Origin: Heliocidaris tuberculata | Taxonomy: Eukaryota > Echinodermata > Echinoidea > Camarodonta > Echinometridae | Reading direction: 5' to 3' | Assembly (NCBI GenBank): GCA_025618425.1 | Contig: CM046836.1 | Location: 18,825,243 to 18,889,242 of the forward strand | Length of the DNA stretch: 64,000 nucleotides | Part shown: piece after piece, positions 10,481-23,800 of the stretch | Layout of the letters: every line of letters begins with the position of its first letter | Position numbering within the stretch: the stretch's first letter is position 1 | Made by a program: the position numbers and the translations under genes | The notes under the pieces: generated by a model | Database searches by the model: none | What the model was told of the DNA's origin: nothing | What the model saw: the letters and a program-made list of their open reading frames with translations, nothing else

Positions 10481-12511
10481 ACCACCGACATATTTATATT
10501 CTTCATAATCAGTGTGTGCAGACCTCGTACTACCCAGCAATCAAATACAACAAATTGAAAAATAAGTTTTTTATTCTCTGTGTTTTACTATACCCTAGAA
10601 AACTTTTCAATGATTCACTTCATTGCAAGTAATGTCTGACATCATTTCTAGAATGTCTGCTGTTCACTGAAAGAATATGTGAATGATTAGTACTAATATT
10701 GGTTCAGTTAAAACTGGAATGCCCCGACATACAAAATATGTGTTGTTTTTTTCAAAAAGAAATCACTTTGTATCAATCAAAGATGGGATAATACATGGTG
10801 AATGAATGACTACAAAGCAATATGTGGCTTGCTTGTCTTCATACCTCTGCCACCCAAGGTGCAGCAATATGTATTGTCTATGTAGCTCATTTTTTTTTGG
10901 TCATTTCTCTGTTTGGTTTTGTCCATCCATGATTTTCTTTTATCAATATACTCAACAGATATAAATTACTTGGATTTTGATAAACTAATTTGGGAGACCA
11001 AGGCTGTTGTGGATTTGAGTGGTTTTTGCACTTTAGGAAAATGGAATGGAATTATTGAAATACATGTATATTTTTAAATCTTTATCAATGCACCTAGTAC
11101 CTGCATACTATTGTAAGTATTGAAAGTGCTTGGCATGCCTTGCTATTTCTCAGTTTAATTTTATGAACATCTATGGTATTACTTTATAGGAGTCTTACAC
11201 ATGTATGAGTAAACATTAATTCTATTCATTTATTCTTTCCATATGCACTGTTGCTGTAATACATGCAAAGGAAATAAGCCATTGTATTTTCATATTGTTA
11301 AGAATACATCAGGCCCCTGTTTCATGAAACTTGTTATCAATAACAAGTTATGATAACTGTTATAAGCTACTGAAATCGTTGCATCTGATTGGCTGAGAGC
11401 AAATTTGTCATAGAAAGGTGACAGTTGTTATTGATAACAAGTTTTATGAAACATGACCCTTATAAGTCTAGTAATGAATATAAAATTTATGGTATTACCT
11501 TTATGTTGAAGTCATATATCAACAAAAGTTAGGAAACATAAATTAATTTCATTTATTATTTTCATGCATTCTTATACTGCAGTACATGTAGATACAGTAT
11601 TAAGTTATCCATTCTATTTTGTGTTCAGGATTCATTTGTTAGTCCTGTATCATTATGGCAAATCTCAGGTTTTAGGACCTTACTGACATTGTTTGTCTAT
11701 TCAATTGTAGTTTAAGCTTCTACCAACCTTAAATTTTGTTAGCAAGCTTTCGTCCACTCCTGTGGACTTTCTCAAGCCAAGTGATCAGTCACACTGTTTC
11801 TAATTGCTGTCTGCTGTCTTGCGATCACTGGACCAAAGATAGGTGACAATAAATAACCTAAGTCCCTGTTCAGTGTAGGATTAATCCTCTTTATCCAAAT
11901 GGACTCTTATTGTCTATTATTTGTGTATATTATTCATTGTGTAACTTTTGATACCTCATTCAATGCCATAATTGTTGAAGGGGTATTTTTTTTCTTGGAT
12001 CTTTTGTTTTTTTAAACCCCAAAACTCTGGATTTGTAGCCTCAGTTCATTTTAATATTTGCATAGGTGTAACCTGGGGGACAATACCTCTTGTCTCCAAA
12101 TAGGGAGAAAAATATGTGGGAAAAGGGGGAAAATGGGGTGGGGGAGGGGGACAATGGGGGTTGCAGGGGGAAGGGGGTGGGAGTGAAAAGAAATTGTTGA
12201 AAGAAGAAAAAAAAGTGAAGCAGGAGAGTGGTGACACAATTTTTTTTATATATTTTGCACTCACATGACCCCCCCCCCTTCAAATCCTGGCTACCGGTAT
12301 TTATTCATATTTGGTACCATGATCATGATTAACATTGTGTTACTGCCATTTTAATATATATGAAGACATATTTTAAGGCATTTTTAATGCATTGTTAATG
12401 TTAAGGCCAGGATCATGATGAATTGTCTTGACCTAAACTGATCTGTTGGTGAATTGTATCATGTGTTACTGCCAATTTAAGACTAATTGTAGGTGACTAC
12501 ATTTACTTGCC
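10481..12511. other. AT-rich stretch, no gene seen
   Basis: I see no exon. It holds a short match (about 10,846-10,865, cctctgcc-acccaaggtg) to the left end of the 22,988-23,730 repeat, the MITE at 11,312-11,462, and a G-rich strand at 12,060-12,185 with a C-run at 12,271. Confidence 0.4.
11312..11462. mobile_element. Short inverted-repeat MITE, family T
   Basis: About 150 bp with inverted ends (gtttcatgaaacttgttatc... matching ...ttgataacaagttttatgaaac) and an internal ctgattggctgagagcaaattt block. A reverse-oriented relative lies at 37,114-37,263 and a more diverged one at 36,015-36,144. Confidence 0.65.
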
Positions 12512-12927
12512 TTAACCCTTTCGAGACAATTAACCACATTTTGTGGTTGGGCTCAATAACTTTTGATTCAGAACCCTGAAAAATATACTAGATACATGAG
12601 TAGAAAGAGCAAAAATTTCTGCACACACTGTGTCCATTTTTGTTACATGACAATATTGTGTTTGATCCCAGGAATTTTAAAAAGGAGAATAAGATTTAAA
12701 ATCCTTAAATTGGCAACATATTGAAAGGTTCAAAATCATTGTTTTTTATCCAAATTGGCAACTTTTTCAACTTTTCAACAAAGTTCCTAACCATGTATAT
12801 TATTTTTCAAGACATTACATCTTATTAGAACCACGTAGCACTAAAAGAAAAATATTATTGTTGCCAATTTGCAGAACAAAATGTGATCAATTGAGCTCTT
12901 AAATAATTCCTGCCCTGAAAGGGTTAA
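12512..12927 (+). mobile_element. piggyBac-like MITE, family P copy 1
   Basis: 416 bp bounded by TTAA on both sides. The termini are CCCTTTCGAGACAATT and the inverted CCTGAAAGGG. TTAA target duplication with termini starting CCC fits non-autonomous piggyBac derivatives. It has no coding capacity. Six copies are in the window. Confidence 0.75.
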
Positions 12928-13517
12928 GAAATGATATGTATATCTGTGTATCAATTAATGCAATAAATACATTGAAGAGAAATATGAAATGGTCATCCGA
13001 TGTATCAACCAATCTTCTATGGGTTTTTTTTTTGTCAGGAACTACATGTATTTATATATTATATCTTTTAACATTTCATACGTACCGTGTTAATGATTAT
13101 GATGATTATTATAATAGGCCTAGTAATAGTAATAGGCCTAATCATTTTTTTTTTTTTTTTTTTTTTGGTGTCCAAGTAAACCCTGTATAATGGGTGTGTA
13201 ATAAAAAAAAAAATGCTTCTGTTAGTCTGCTTTGATAATATTTATCTGTAGGCCCTTCTTGGAATTGTTAAAACATTGAACTCTAGGGTCTAGTAAATTC
13301 AGGAACAATTTAATCTAGAGCTATTATGCTAGACTGTTTGATCCTTCAAAATTGTGTAATTTCAAAATGATAACATTTTCACCTTTTGAGAAACTGATAT
13401 GATAGAGAGCTTTCCATGGAGGTGACCACGCCCACAGGACACGCCCCTCTCATTCTGAACCACAGTTTGTAAACAATGCTTTTCGCGACCGTACCCCGTG
13501 CCACCATCTTTCACACG

Positions 13518-13875
13518 ATGTATGGTAGTGGATCCAGTGTCCGAACACTTTTCAGAAAATCAACGATAGCAAATAAAATATCAAACGAATATCTGTCAAG
13601 TCCTACAGAAAAAGAAGTTGGTGGAATTTTAAAAAGACAACGTAGATTTAATACGATATTCCCTTACGAGTGAACCCCTTCCCAACGACGCGGCGTTTTG
13701 GTCCCTTGAAAAAGGTTCTGTATTTCGAACGTGTGAAACCTATGGGAAAAAGACACAACCTTTGTTTCAATAGTGTGGTTTTCATACGCGTAATCCCACG
13801 CGTATGAAAACCCATTTTAGGCGCTTAACAGTACACGTTCGGTAATACAATCTGTTCGGAATTACAATCCTTGAC
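13518..13875 (+). repeat. Dispersed repeat R1, copy 1
   Basis: ~358 bp from tatggtagtggatcc to attacaatccttgact, with a central hairpin (ttttcatacgcgtaatccca and its inverse). Other copies: 36460-36953 (minus) and 47844-48225 (plus). Open frames inside it on both strands are shadows. Confidence 0.7.
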
Positions 13876-13922
13876 TTATACGTCCATCTTTGACTTTGTG
13901 GAGCAACGGAACCTGATACCCG

Positions 13923-14512
13923 GGGGGGGTGATTCACTAATAGCTAAAATTAATCCCAAATAAGAAAAAATCAATTTTAGGAACAATATCCATCCTAAGA
14001 GCGATATCGCTTTTAGTGACTGATTCACTAAGGTATTTGGGATTGATTCCAGCCTCTGAATTGATTTTAAGGTTGGGAGTGATCCGGATCGCTTCTAACA
14101 ACCACAAACGGTCACTCCACTGCATGCCTGCCCGCCCGCGCCCCAACCTGGGCGCGGCTACGCTGTGCCTGCCTGCACGCCCATTGCCCTAGCCATAGCC
14201 CTGTGTATGTCCAGTCGATGCGTGCGCGCAATTAATGCAGTAGCTAGGTAACGCGCACTAGCTACGCGCTAAGTAGAGAATTAGGTCGGGTGACTGAGGG
14301 GCGGTGACTGAAATTTGAGTACGTTGATTGGTTGGAATGAGTGCGCTCGTAAATATTAATTTGCGCTCATATATATTCATGATAAAATTGATTCCATCCT
14401 AAAAGCGATTTAGTGAATCAGTAAGGTGGAATTAATTTTAAGCTGGGAATGAAATCAATCCCGAAAATTGATTTTAGGAATGATATCGATCCCAGTTAGT
14501 GAATCACCCCCC
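13923..14512. mobile_element. Inverted-repeat element, GATTCACTAA ends
   Basis: ~590 bp with perfect outer inverted ends GGGGGGTGATTCACTAA and TTAGTGAATCACCCCCC, plus inner repeats of attgattttaggaa and gcgat-type motifs in inverse. The GC-rich middle (14,100-14,330) is unlike the arms. No frame of interest. Confidence 0.72.
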
Positions 14513-14708
14513 GATCGCCCTAGGGCCTAGATCTAGATCGTCGGGCCGGCCTGCGCTGCACTGCCAGTAACTGCATGCTAGATATGTTCGTAGCAGCTGG
14601 ATGTACATAATATTTTTTTTGTTTTTACTTTGTCAATTTGGCCATTACGGGGCTTCGTAGGCTAGGCACTAACGGGGCTTCCTACGAGTACGAGTACGAG
14701 GGCACCCT

Positions 14709-15281
14709 TAATTTGTCCCCGCCGAACGAAGTTCGCGAGGGGACTATGAAACGGGCTCCTTTCGTGTGTGCGTGTGTGTGTGTGTCCGTCCGTATGTCCG
14801 TGTGTGCTCAAATGTTAGAAAATGCTACTTCTCCGTCATTTCTTGGCCGATTTTGATTCCGATTGTTTTATCTGATAGGGCTGGGTGGGGGCTTCCAAAC
14901 TTCTACACAGAATTTTGAAATTCATTAATTATGCAAATTTATGCAAATTTATTCAAAATTGACGAAAAATGCTACTTCTCTATTTCACATCGGATTTTGA
15001 TTCCGATTGTTTTATCTGATAGGGCTGGGTGGGGGCTTCCAAACTTCTACACAGAATTTTGAAATTCATTATTCATGCAAATTTATGCAAATTTATTCAA
15101 AATGGCTGAAGGTTCATAATGTTTTCATGTTTTATATTTCAGTTGTATACATGCATTGTTGGTATTCTCTTCTTTTGCATGCAGTAACGTTATTATTTTA
15201 TTCACTAAAGTTTTTCACTGAAGTTTTAAGGTTCAGGCTAGTTAATTTCCACAGATCTGCACTTCCGGCGGGGACATTTAT
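14709..15281. mobile_element. Inverted-repeat element with 146-bp duplication
   Basis: Ends are TTTGTCCCCGCCG and the inverse CGGCGGGGACA. Inside, ~146 bp is tandemly duplicated (14,824-14,970 and 14,971-15,113; shared block gatagggctgggtgggggct). A (TG)n-rich run occupies 14,763-14,785. Confidence 0.65.
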
Positions 15282-15348
15282 TACGCATTGCGTAATTTAC
15301 TCATTCACTTGTTTATTGTATACTAGCATAAATTACCCGTGGCACCTT

Positions 15349-15368
15349 GGGGGGGGGGGGGGGGGGGG
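15349..15368 (+). repeat. poly(G) tract, 20 bases
   Basis: An uninterrupted run of G. Another G-run is at 15,435-15,446 and one near 16,027-16,037. Confidence 0.9.
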
Positions 15369-15695
15369 TCTTCTCCTGTGTACAGCCCAAGTACCCATTC
15401 ACAGTAAAAGGCAAGTAGTTTATTGATGAAATTGAGGGGGGGGGGGAGAACTTGAATATCATTACGGAGTGAAATCAAAATCTAACCGTATACAATGGAA
15501 AACAAAATGTATTGTAACATGGTGTATTTAGTAAGCAGTCAAGAGGCAATTATGGTAATATAGAAATATTATTACATTTATTAAGTCCAAAATAAATGTG
15601 TAAGTACATGTACCCTACAATGTACAACAGATTGCATTTGTTTGTAGTTCTTCAATTAAAGGTTGCTCAATCATGTATAGTGGAATGTTGAAAGA

Positions 15696-15881
15696 AGCGA
15701 GAGAGAGAGAGAGAGAGAGAAGGATACAGCGGGAAACATTGCCTGGGGAAAATGAGAGAGAGAGAGAGAGAGAGAGAAACAGTGGAAAAATGAGAGAGAG
15801 AGGGAGAAACAGCCAGTGAAACAGCCAGTGAAACAGCCGGTGGGAAAAATGAGAGAGACTCATAGACAGTCAGAAAATGAT

Positions 15882-15914
<33 letters not shown>

Positions 15915-16030
15915 TACAGCCACAGTGGGAAAAATGACAGCGAGAGAGAGAGAAAAAAATAGACATGCAGGGGGATAGATAGAAATTATAAAGAATACAT
16001 GCAGGAGAGAGAGAGAGAGAGAGAAAGGGG
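15696..16030 (+). repeat. (GA)n-rich minisatellite
   Basis: Five or more (GA)n blocks separated by variants of a short spacer (aacagtggaaaaatgag). The mirror-image Ser/Leu-rich frames on the other strand are artefacts. Confidence 0.9.
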
Positions 16031-16437
16031 GGGGGGGAGCTGTTGTGATGAAAAGTGATAAGATTTGTGTAGTGCTTCCACTGGCATGTTTAGGTTTCTG
16101 ATATATTTTTTTCCTGGTAGGTGGGTAGTTACATGTATGCATTGAAGGAATTGATAAAAATGTTAGAACATGCACTGAAAATGCATATCTTATGGAACTC
16201 GTGCATCTTTTAAACGTTATATGGGCTATTAGAATACAAAATTCAGTTTCATTCAAATAAATAACAATATCGACATGTGTACTGTATGTTAGATTATGTC
16301 TTTTTTTATATAGAAATGTAAAGCACAATGTACAAAATATAAACACGTCAACTAAAGGCAAGATATGCTACAGTATACGGATGAAAAGATCATGATTTTG
16401 AGATGGCATGTTATCATTAATGTAAAAAGAAACTACT

Positions 16438-16722
16438 GTATAAGCCATAAATTTTGTGACCATAAATTTTCGCAAGTAGGACTAACCAGACTATTTCGCG
16501 AGTAGTTGAATTCGCGGTCGGAAAATTCTCAAATCTACAAATAGCGGTGATGATGTACTTTTGCAAAGCGAAGTGGTGAATTTCTGACCAGGAGACAACA
16601 AATTCAACCGACTTCTAATGTTGGCAATAATTGGAGTGTTGTTAAATTTGGGACCCACTCATGATGCGTGAAATTCGCGAAAATAAAACCCCCCCGCGAA
16701 ATATATGGCGTATACAGTACTC
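16438..16722. mobile_element. MITE, TACTGTATA ends, copy 1
   Basis: ~285 bp with inverted ends tactgtataagccataaatt and atatatggcgtatacagta. The internal block gtacttttgcaaagcgaagt is shared with 29,167-29,418. It lies ~0.9 kb upstream of the PM20D2 start codon. Confidence 0.7.
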
Positions 16723-17649
16723 TGTACGTCTGTTATAGATACACTGTATTACTATTGGTTGTTTAAGCGATAAACTATTTTTACTCTGTTATATTCATGT
16801 CTTTATTCTTAATAAACATTCATATATATACAACAGAGTGTCCTAAAACACATGTCAAACAAAATATAAACGTGTCATCAGAATATATGAGACGGCATGT
16901 TATGTGAAAACAAAGCACTATGAATTTGTATGCTACAGATATACACTGCGAAGACGAATCTAGATCGAGAGTCAGATCGACGACATCGACATCGAAGCCG
17001 AAATATTTACAGCCGTTCCCGATGTCCGATGTGACTGAAATTCAGGTGCTAGTTGTACTTGTAGTTCTAGATTCAGGCGGGATGTGCATTAGCGCCTGCA
17101 ATTTCTGACTGTTGAACAATTTTCAGATTAAGTCTAACATTACATATATACAACCATGCCATGGATTCACTGGACGGAAACACACTGAATGACTGAATGA
17201 AGGCCGGGTGCATGCAGTGTAGATATATCTACGCGCAACGCGACGGTTCATTCATCAGCATAGCCTAGCCTTAAGCATACCGTACGTGTAATGTATGCCT
17301 ATGTAATTTCGCTGAGCCGAAAAAGGTCGAAAGGACTGGGAACTTCGAAGCTTTACTCGGGGCCTGCCAAAGAAAGTTACGAATTGTAAAAACCTTTTGA
17401 ATAATGCGACCAAAATACCACAAACAACCCCTTTCATGACAATCTGGGAACAATATAACCACGTTTACAAAAAAACCCAGCTCGATTGAGTGCAAAATCG
17501 CCGAGAAAAGCGCCGTCAAACAAACGGAAGGACAGACAAGATCTGAGCTTAGCCAAATTATACTTATAGTAAGGATTATGGAGAAGAATTGACTTCAGTC
17601 GTTTCCTTAATTTTCTCCATTAGATTTCTTCAGACTCTAGATTCTAGGC
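16723..17649 (+). promoter_or_regulatory. PM20D2: PM20D2 5' flank
   Basis: No coding exon is seen. The 1 kb before the ATG becomes less repeat-rich and somewhat richer in CpG (17,225-17,530), which would suit a promoter and non-coding leader, but no TATA box or clear exon can be defended. Confidence 0.3.
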
Positions 17650-17817
17650 ATGGATGAGTGGAACAAGAGAAAGCAAGCTGCCCAGGCTAAAATTGATGAA
17701 TCAGCCTCTGCTCTGAATGATATCAGTCAAGAGATATGGTCCCATCCTGAGCTAGGTTATGAAGAACATCATGCTCACAAGATACTCACAGATTACCTGG
17801 AAAAGGAAGGTTTTGAG
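17650..17817 (+). CDS. PM20D2: PM20D2 exon 1 (start codon)
   Basis: This exon encodes residues 1-56, ending GFE before a gtaatt donor in phase 0. It carries the conserved [15 protein letters not shown] helix of the M20 N-terminus. The ATG lies just after a short pyrimidine-rich stretch and an in-frame extension upstream is not needed. A non-coding first exon further upstream is possible but not identified. Confidence 0.92.
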
Positions 17818-20800
17818 GTAATTTCTTTTCCCTTCCTTCTTCCTTTCCTTAGAACTCCCTTTATTTGAATGCATAGAAAAGAGATAGAAAAAGAAGGAGA
17901 TGATGAAGAAGAAGGAGAAGAAGAGGAAGGAGGAGGGGGAGGGAAGGATTAAAGAAAATATACATGCAGCCCTTAATTTTTCACAAAGTCTTCAAGACCT
18001 ACTCACCCATTATGAACTAAAAATTTGCTCTCATTGAACATTGAACAGCTAGATCTAGAGGAAAGAAAATTTGAAGTAGAGAGAAGAAATATTTATAGCA
18101 ATAATGTATACTGTTTACCGGTATATCAATTATCTTGTTTGAAGGTTACAAGAAATTACCACTTAGAGACAGCATTCAAAGCTACATATGGGACTGATGG
18201 TGGCGTCCATGTTTGTGTGATCTGCGAGTACGATGCTCTTCCTGAAATTGGCCATGCCTGTGGACACAACCTGATTGCTGAGTGTGGAGCAGCTGCAGGT
18301 CTAGGGATCAAAGCTGCAATGGAGCTAGGAGATGTTCCAATAGGAAGGGTAAGCTTCCTCCAGGGCTTGAAACTAACATGGGTCTAGCACACTTGGACCA
18401 CCAAAATTTCTCTATGGACATCCAGTATTTTAAATGCTCTAATGTACATGTATGCAGACCCCAAATATGTCACTCCAGACTCCTAGGGGAAAAAAAAGAT
18501 GTGGAAAAGTGTGGAGACCAGCTTATTCTGTGGAGAATTAAATGGTAATATATCTTCTTCAAAGAAAGAGATTGATACTTGTAGGTAGCAATGATACAAA
18601 TAGTGCAGCAGTCAGTTACCTGAGGAAATGTACATGTAGGATGGAGAATGATAAAGAAACGTGTCTTGGGGAAAACTGACTGCTCTTCAACAAATGATCC
18701 ACTTAAAGGGTACCAATCACCAAAAAATGTTTTGCTCTGTTAGAAGTTCCATGCCATTATACTATGTTCAAAACATGGGCTTCAAATATTACTTATTTTA
18801 ACCCTTTCGAGACAGGAATTATTTAAGAGCTCAATTGATCACATTTTGTTCTGCAAATTGGCAACAATAATATTTTTCTTTTAGTGCTACATGGTTCTAA
18901 TTAGATGTGATGTCTTGAAAATAATATACATGGTTAGGAACTTTGTCGAAAAGTTGAAAAAGTTGCCAATTTGGACAAAAAACAATGATTTTGAATCTCT
19001 CAATGTGTTGCCAATTTAAGGATGTTCAATCTTATTCTCCTTTTTAAAATTCCTGACATCAAACGCAATATGATCACGCAACAAAAATGGACACAGTATG
19101 TGCTGAATTTTTGCTCTTTCTACTTATGCATCTGGTATATTTTTAAGGCTCTAAATCAAAAGTTATTGGGCCAAACCACAAAATGTGGTCAATTGTCTCG
19201 AAAGGGTTAAGGGGAATTAACCTCAAAATATAAATGTGCTTGTAATCAAAGACGTAATCTATTCCTTCTTGTTGTCCTATGTAGTTTTGCATTAAAATAT
19301 ACGAAATGGGTATAAATCAAGATTTTATCAGCAAAATGTATCGTCTGCTAGCAATACCCGGGGGCTGCCATTTTCTTGATGTGTACATAAAGATATTTTT
19401 AATCCGAATGCAAAATTGTCTTTCTTCCTGATACAAAATCCCATTTGAGATTTTAAATATTTAACAGATATATACTTATATTCTAAAAACAAAAATGTGT
19501 TTTATATTTCTTTGAAAATTACTATTTCACTAAATATAAATTTATCTTCTGGATACTATGACGTATGCGACGGAGCAAATTAATTCAAATTTATGGATGA
19601 TAACTTTCCCGGGTGTCAATATTGACAAACTATGCAATCACCTGCTTTAAGATAATGGACTTCAATAGTCAGAATGAGCGCTGTATAAATTATGTTATGC
19701 TCTGCCAGGCAAGCCCCAAAGATTGATTTCTATTTAGCAAAACCAGAGAATTTATAAAGAAATCTATAAATTTCAAATTATAGAATATACATGTATGTAT
19801 ACACCTGTTATATATTTTCCGTCATAAATGGGGATTTTTTGTAATGAAGAGAAGCAATTTAGCTCTAGGATTAAAAGTATCTTCCTGACCGGACCGGTTT
19901 CCAATGGTTCATGTATAACTCCATATCATCAAGAAAATGGCATCCCCCATGTAAGTGTTAGCAGATGATACCGTGTGCTAGAATGTCTTGATTTAAACTC
20001 TTTTCTGATATCTTATTTCTAAAGTGATACAGGCCAATGATTTAGAATATATTACACCTTTGTACATAAGTACATTTATATTCTGAGGTTGATTCCCCTT
20101 TAACCCTTTCAAGACAATCGACCACATTTTGTGGTTTGGCTTAGTAAGTTTTGATTCAGAGCTCTAAAAAATATACCAGATGTATGAGTAGAAAGAGTAA
20201 AAATTTCTGCACATGCTATGTCCATTTTTGTCACATGACCATATTGCGTTTGATGTCAGGAATTTTAAAAAGGAGAATAAGCTTCAAAATCCTTAAATTG
20301 GCAACACATTGAGAGATTCAAAATCATTGTTTTTCATCAAAATTGGCAATTTTTTCAACGTATCGATAAAATCACTAACCATGTTTATTGTTCTAAAGGA
20401 CATTACACCTATTAGAACCATCTAGCACTAAAAGAAAAATATTATTGTTGCCAATTTGAAGAACGAAATGTGATCAATTTAGCCCTTGAATAATTCCTGT
20501 CCTGAAAGGGTTAAAGGGATATTGCAAGTTTAATTACACTCTCTATAAGCATAAAAGCGACTCATGATTAGACTACTCGACGTACGCGCTCGCCATCATA
20601 AGGGCTTGCGCGGAACCAAACTCGGAGTTCGGTTCCGCGCGAGCACCTTAATGTTATCCTTTATTTCCTTCATACTCCCTATCTGTTGACCTATAGAATG
20701 CGAGATAAAGTTCTTTGAGCTTAATTTTATACTTCCTAGCCATATACAAATTATTTTTACAGGTGGTTGGTACACTTTAAATTAGTTGCTCTCAACCTAG

Positions 20801-23800
20801 TGGTCGTGACCCCCATAGGGATCGATGGTTTGGATTTTTTTTAGAGGAAGGAGGCATAATATGTTGGTCATAAATGAAACATATTCCATTTATACAGTCA
20901 CATTACAGCGGTAACTATATTGACCAATAATAGCATCTTTGGGCTAACGGCACTGACAAGGAGTGTCAGATTGGGCCGTGGGGCTCATGTCCTACCTCCT
21001 TTTAAAGGGAAATCCAACCTTAATGGCAAGTTGCTTTGAAAGAAAGAGGAAAAATCAGAGAAGCAGATTGGTGAAAGTTTGAACGAAATCGGACAAGCAA
21101 TAAGAGAGTTATGAATTTTTGAAAGTTGTAATCACTATGCTTATGGGAATATCAAATTGGCCGAATAGGTAATGTCACTGTGATGTAGCTGTGGACAACT
21201 CCCCCATTCGCTCTAACACACAAAATGACTAAAATGTCACTTTTTTTCAAAGTGCATTACTCAGTAGGATCTTTTCGTTCATGAATACCTGTAACAATAT
21301 GCTATCTCCAATATATTTTGAGTACAGCCCCAAGGGTAAAAGCGCCTCGAAGAAAGCCACAAATTAATGATATTTTTGTGTACGACAAATGGGAGAGTTG
21401 TCCACAAAAATGTCACAATTGACTCACAAAATTGCCAATTTGAGATTCGCATAGATGTAGTGATCTCATTTTTCAAACATCCATAACTTTCTTAGTCCTT
21501 GTCCGATTTCTTTCAAACTTTCACCATCCTGTTTTTCTTATTTTTCTACTTTCACAAAAATCATCTTATTACCAAGGTTGGATTGCCCTTTAATACTGTG
21601 ATATTTGTCAATAAGAGCCTGTGCTGAATAGACTATCTTGGATCCACCACAAGAATACATCAATTCTTCTTTTTTACTTCTGAATTTTAGGTTACCATGC
21701 TTTTGTCAAACCTGTGTATAAAAACTGCTCAAGGGAGACAAGAAAAACTTTGTAGGCAGATAGTCTTTATGTACAGACTCTTTGTAGGACATGTTCCAGT
21801 GAGGAACACTGTTCAAGGGAAGCAAACAGTCTGGGGCAGTATTCTGAGATTCATTTTATCTCAGATAAAATATGAGATTTTAAGTCAGTGAGATAAAATG
21901 AGATTTTATCTCGCCCATTTATGTGCGATACCCAATAAGAAATGTCGTTAGATTTCACTTTCATCATGCTCAGCCAACTGCTCTCTGTCAGTCTCTGGGG
22001 CAAGAGAGCGCGAATGCGTAAATTTTTTTACAACGTGTGCCTCAAAGCGCAAACGCGATTTTGCTAGGATTTCCTTGAAAAGGACTGAGGTACTTTCAGA
22101 GGTTTTAGAACACCATCAAAGCATCATTGCAAGTATGATATTAGTTGACAAAAATCTTGAAATAGAATTTGATAATCATACGAGAATGTTGCTTGAGAAA
22201 TATAGTCAGTACTCAGTATTTTTTTATTATTTTGATCACATGTCTAGCACTATACTTGTCCAAAAATGTTGCACTTTTCATGCATCCTAGAGATAAGATA
22301 TCCCCTACCCTATTTTAAATTTATTTTATTCTTCCAATAAAGATTATGGGCGTAAGCGTTTAAGAGTGTGTTCGTATCATGCATGCAACTGTATAGGCAC
22401 GCGAGAGGTAGGAGACAGAGATAAAATATGAGATAAAATCCGAGATAAAAGTGGTCTCAGAAACAATTTTTTTTTAAAAGATAAGATAAAAAATGTTAGA
22501 GATAAAATGGTGCTCAGAATACCACCCCTGGTCTTTAAAGACAGGTGGTCTTTCTATGCAGATGGTCGTTAAAGTAGGTTTCACAGTTAAAGTTATGTCC
22601 CTTCTCATACCACCAGGTGACGGTCCTAGGGACACCCGCAGAGGAAGGGGCAGGAGGCAAGGTAGACCTGATCAAAACTGGGGCCTTCCAGGGGATGGAT
22701 GTAGCCATGATGGCACATCCTTACGTTCACACTGTACCACAATCAGCAGCCTTGTCAATGCTAGAGTAAGGAAGATTGGTTGTTTTTCATATAGTGTGGC
22801 TCCAAACTGGTTTTATTTCCTAGGGTCTTGAGCAAATTATTAGGGTTTTTTTTCTTGGTTTGGGGTATTTTTAGGTCCAGAGTGAAATTAAGGAGAAAGA
22901 GTAGAAAAAGTTTTCCTTTGAGTTGTTTTTCATTGTATCTTGCCATTTATAGCACAACGCCTCCAAATCTTTTCTTTTATTATTTTTATGCCTCTGCCCA
23001 CCCAAGGTGGTGCTGGAGGCATTATGTTTTCAGGTTGTCCGTCCGTCTGTCCGTCTGTCCCACTTTGTTGTTAATGCGATATCTCAAGAACCGTTTGAGG
23101 TATGAACTTCAAACTTGGTGCTAGTATATATCACCCTAAGAAGATGATCTCATTAGATTTTGGGTTATATAGGTCGAAGGTCAAAGGTCACAGAGTCCAT
23201 ATCTGAAATTTCAGGTTGTAGCCTCGTTAACACGATATCTCATGAACCATTTGAGCTATGAACTTCAAACTTGGTGCTAGTATGCATCACCATAGGAAGA
23301 CGATCTGATTAGATTTTGGGTTAAGTAGGTCGAAGGTCATAGAGGTCATTTACCATGAAACTTCAAATTTTTAGCCTTGTTATTGCAATATCTCTTGAAC
23401 GATTTGACCCATTAACTTCAAACCTGGTACTAGTATGCATCATGATAGTGAGATGAAGTGATTAGATTTTAGGTTTAGTAGGTCAAAGGTCAAAGGTCAT
23501 GGAGGTCACTGTGAAGTAAAGATTTGTTGGTTTTGTCATCACCATATCTCAACTATTTTGTATGCATGACTATGAGGAGATCAGACTTTTGGGTTGTTCG
23601 GTCAAAGGTCAAAGAGGTCAGTTAACATGAAATTGTACGCTCTTCACAATATTTTTAGAACAGTTTTAGCCGAGTACTAAATGAATTTAGGCGGAGGCAT
23701 ATAGGAGACGCAGTCGCATCCATCTTGTTTATTTTTTTTTTTCCAGAATAAAACTGCACTTCACTGGTCGTGCTTCCCATGCATCTGCTGCTCCATGGGA

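Larger units (their letters stand above)
18703..20780. mobile_element. Family A MITE split by nested insertion
   Basis: The two halves (18703-18797 and 20515-20780) form one ~365-bp element with termini AGGGTACCAATCACC and GGTTGGTACACT inside TTAA. It is cut at an internal TTAA by the 1.7-kb P-F1-P composite. Related copies at 32631-33005 and 30974-31236 have no insert at the matching point. Confidence 0.8.

Noticed and set aside
12041..12283. Pro-rich minus-strand frames
   Set aside because: They come from a G-rich simple stretch (12,060-12,185); three overlapping frames are all open, showing low complexity.
15615..16361. Ser/Leu-rich and hydrophobic minus-strand frames
   Set aside because: They translate the (GA)n minisatellite and flanking low-complexity DNA.
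22988..23730. A CRISPR-like array
   Set aside because: The units are ~156 bp, diverged along their whole length and without unique spacers, in an animal intron.
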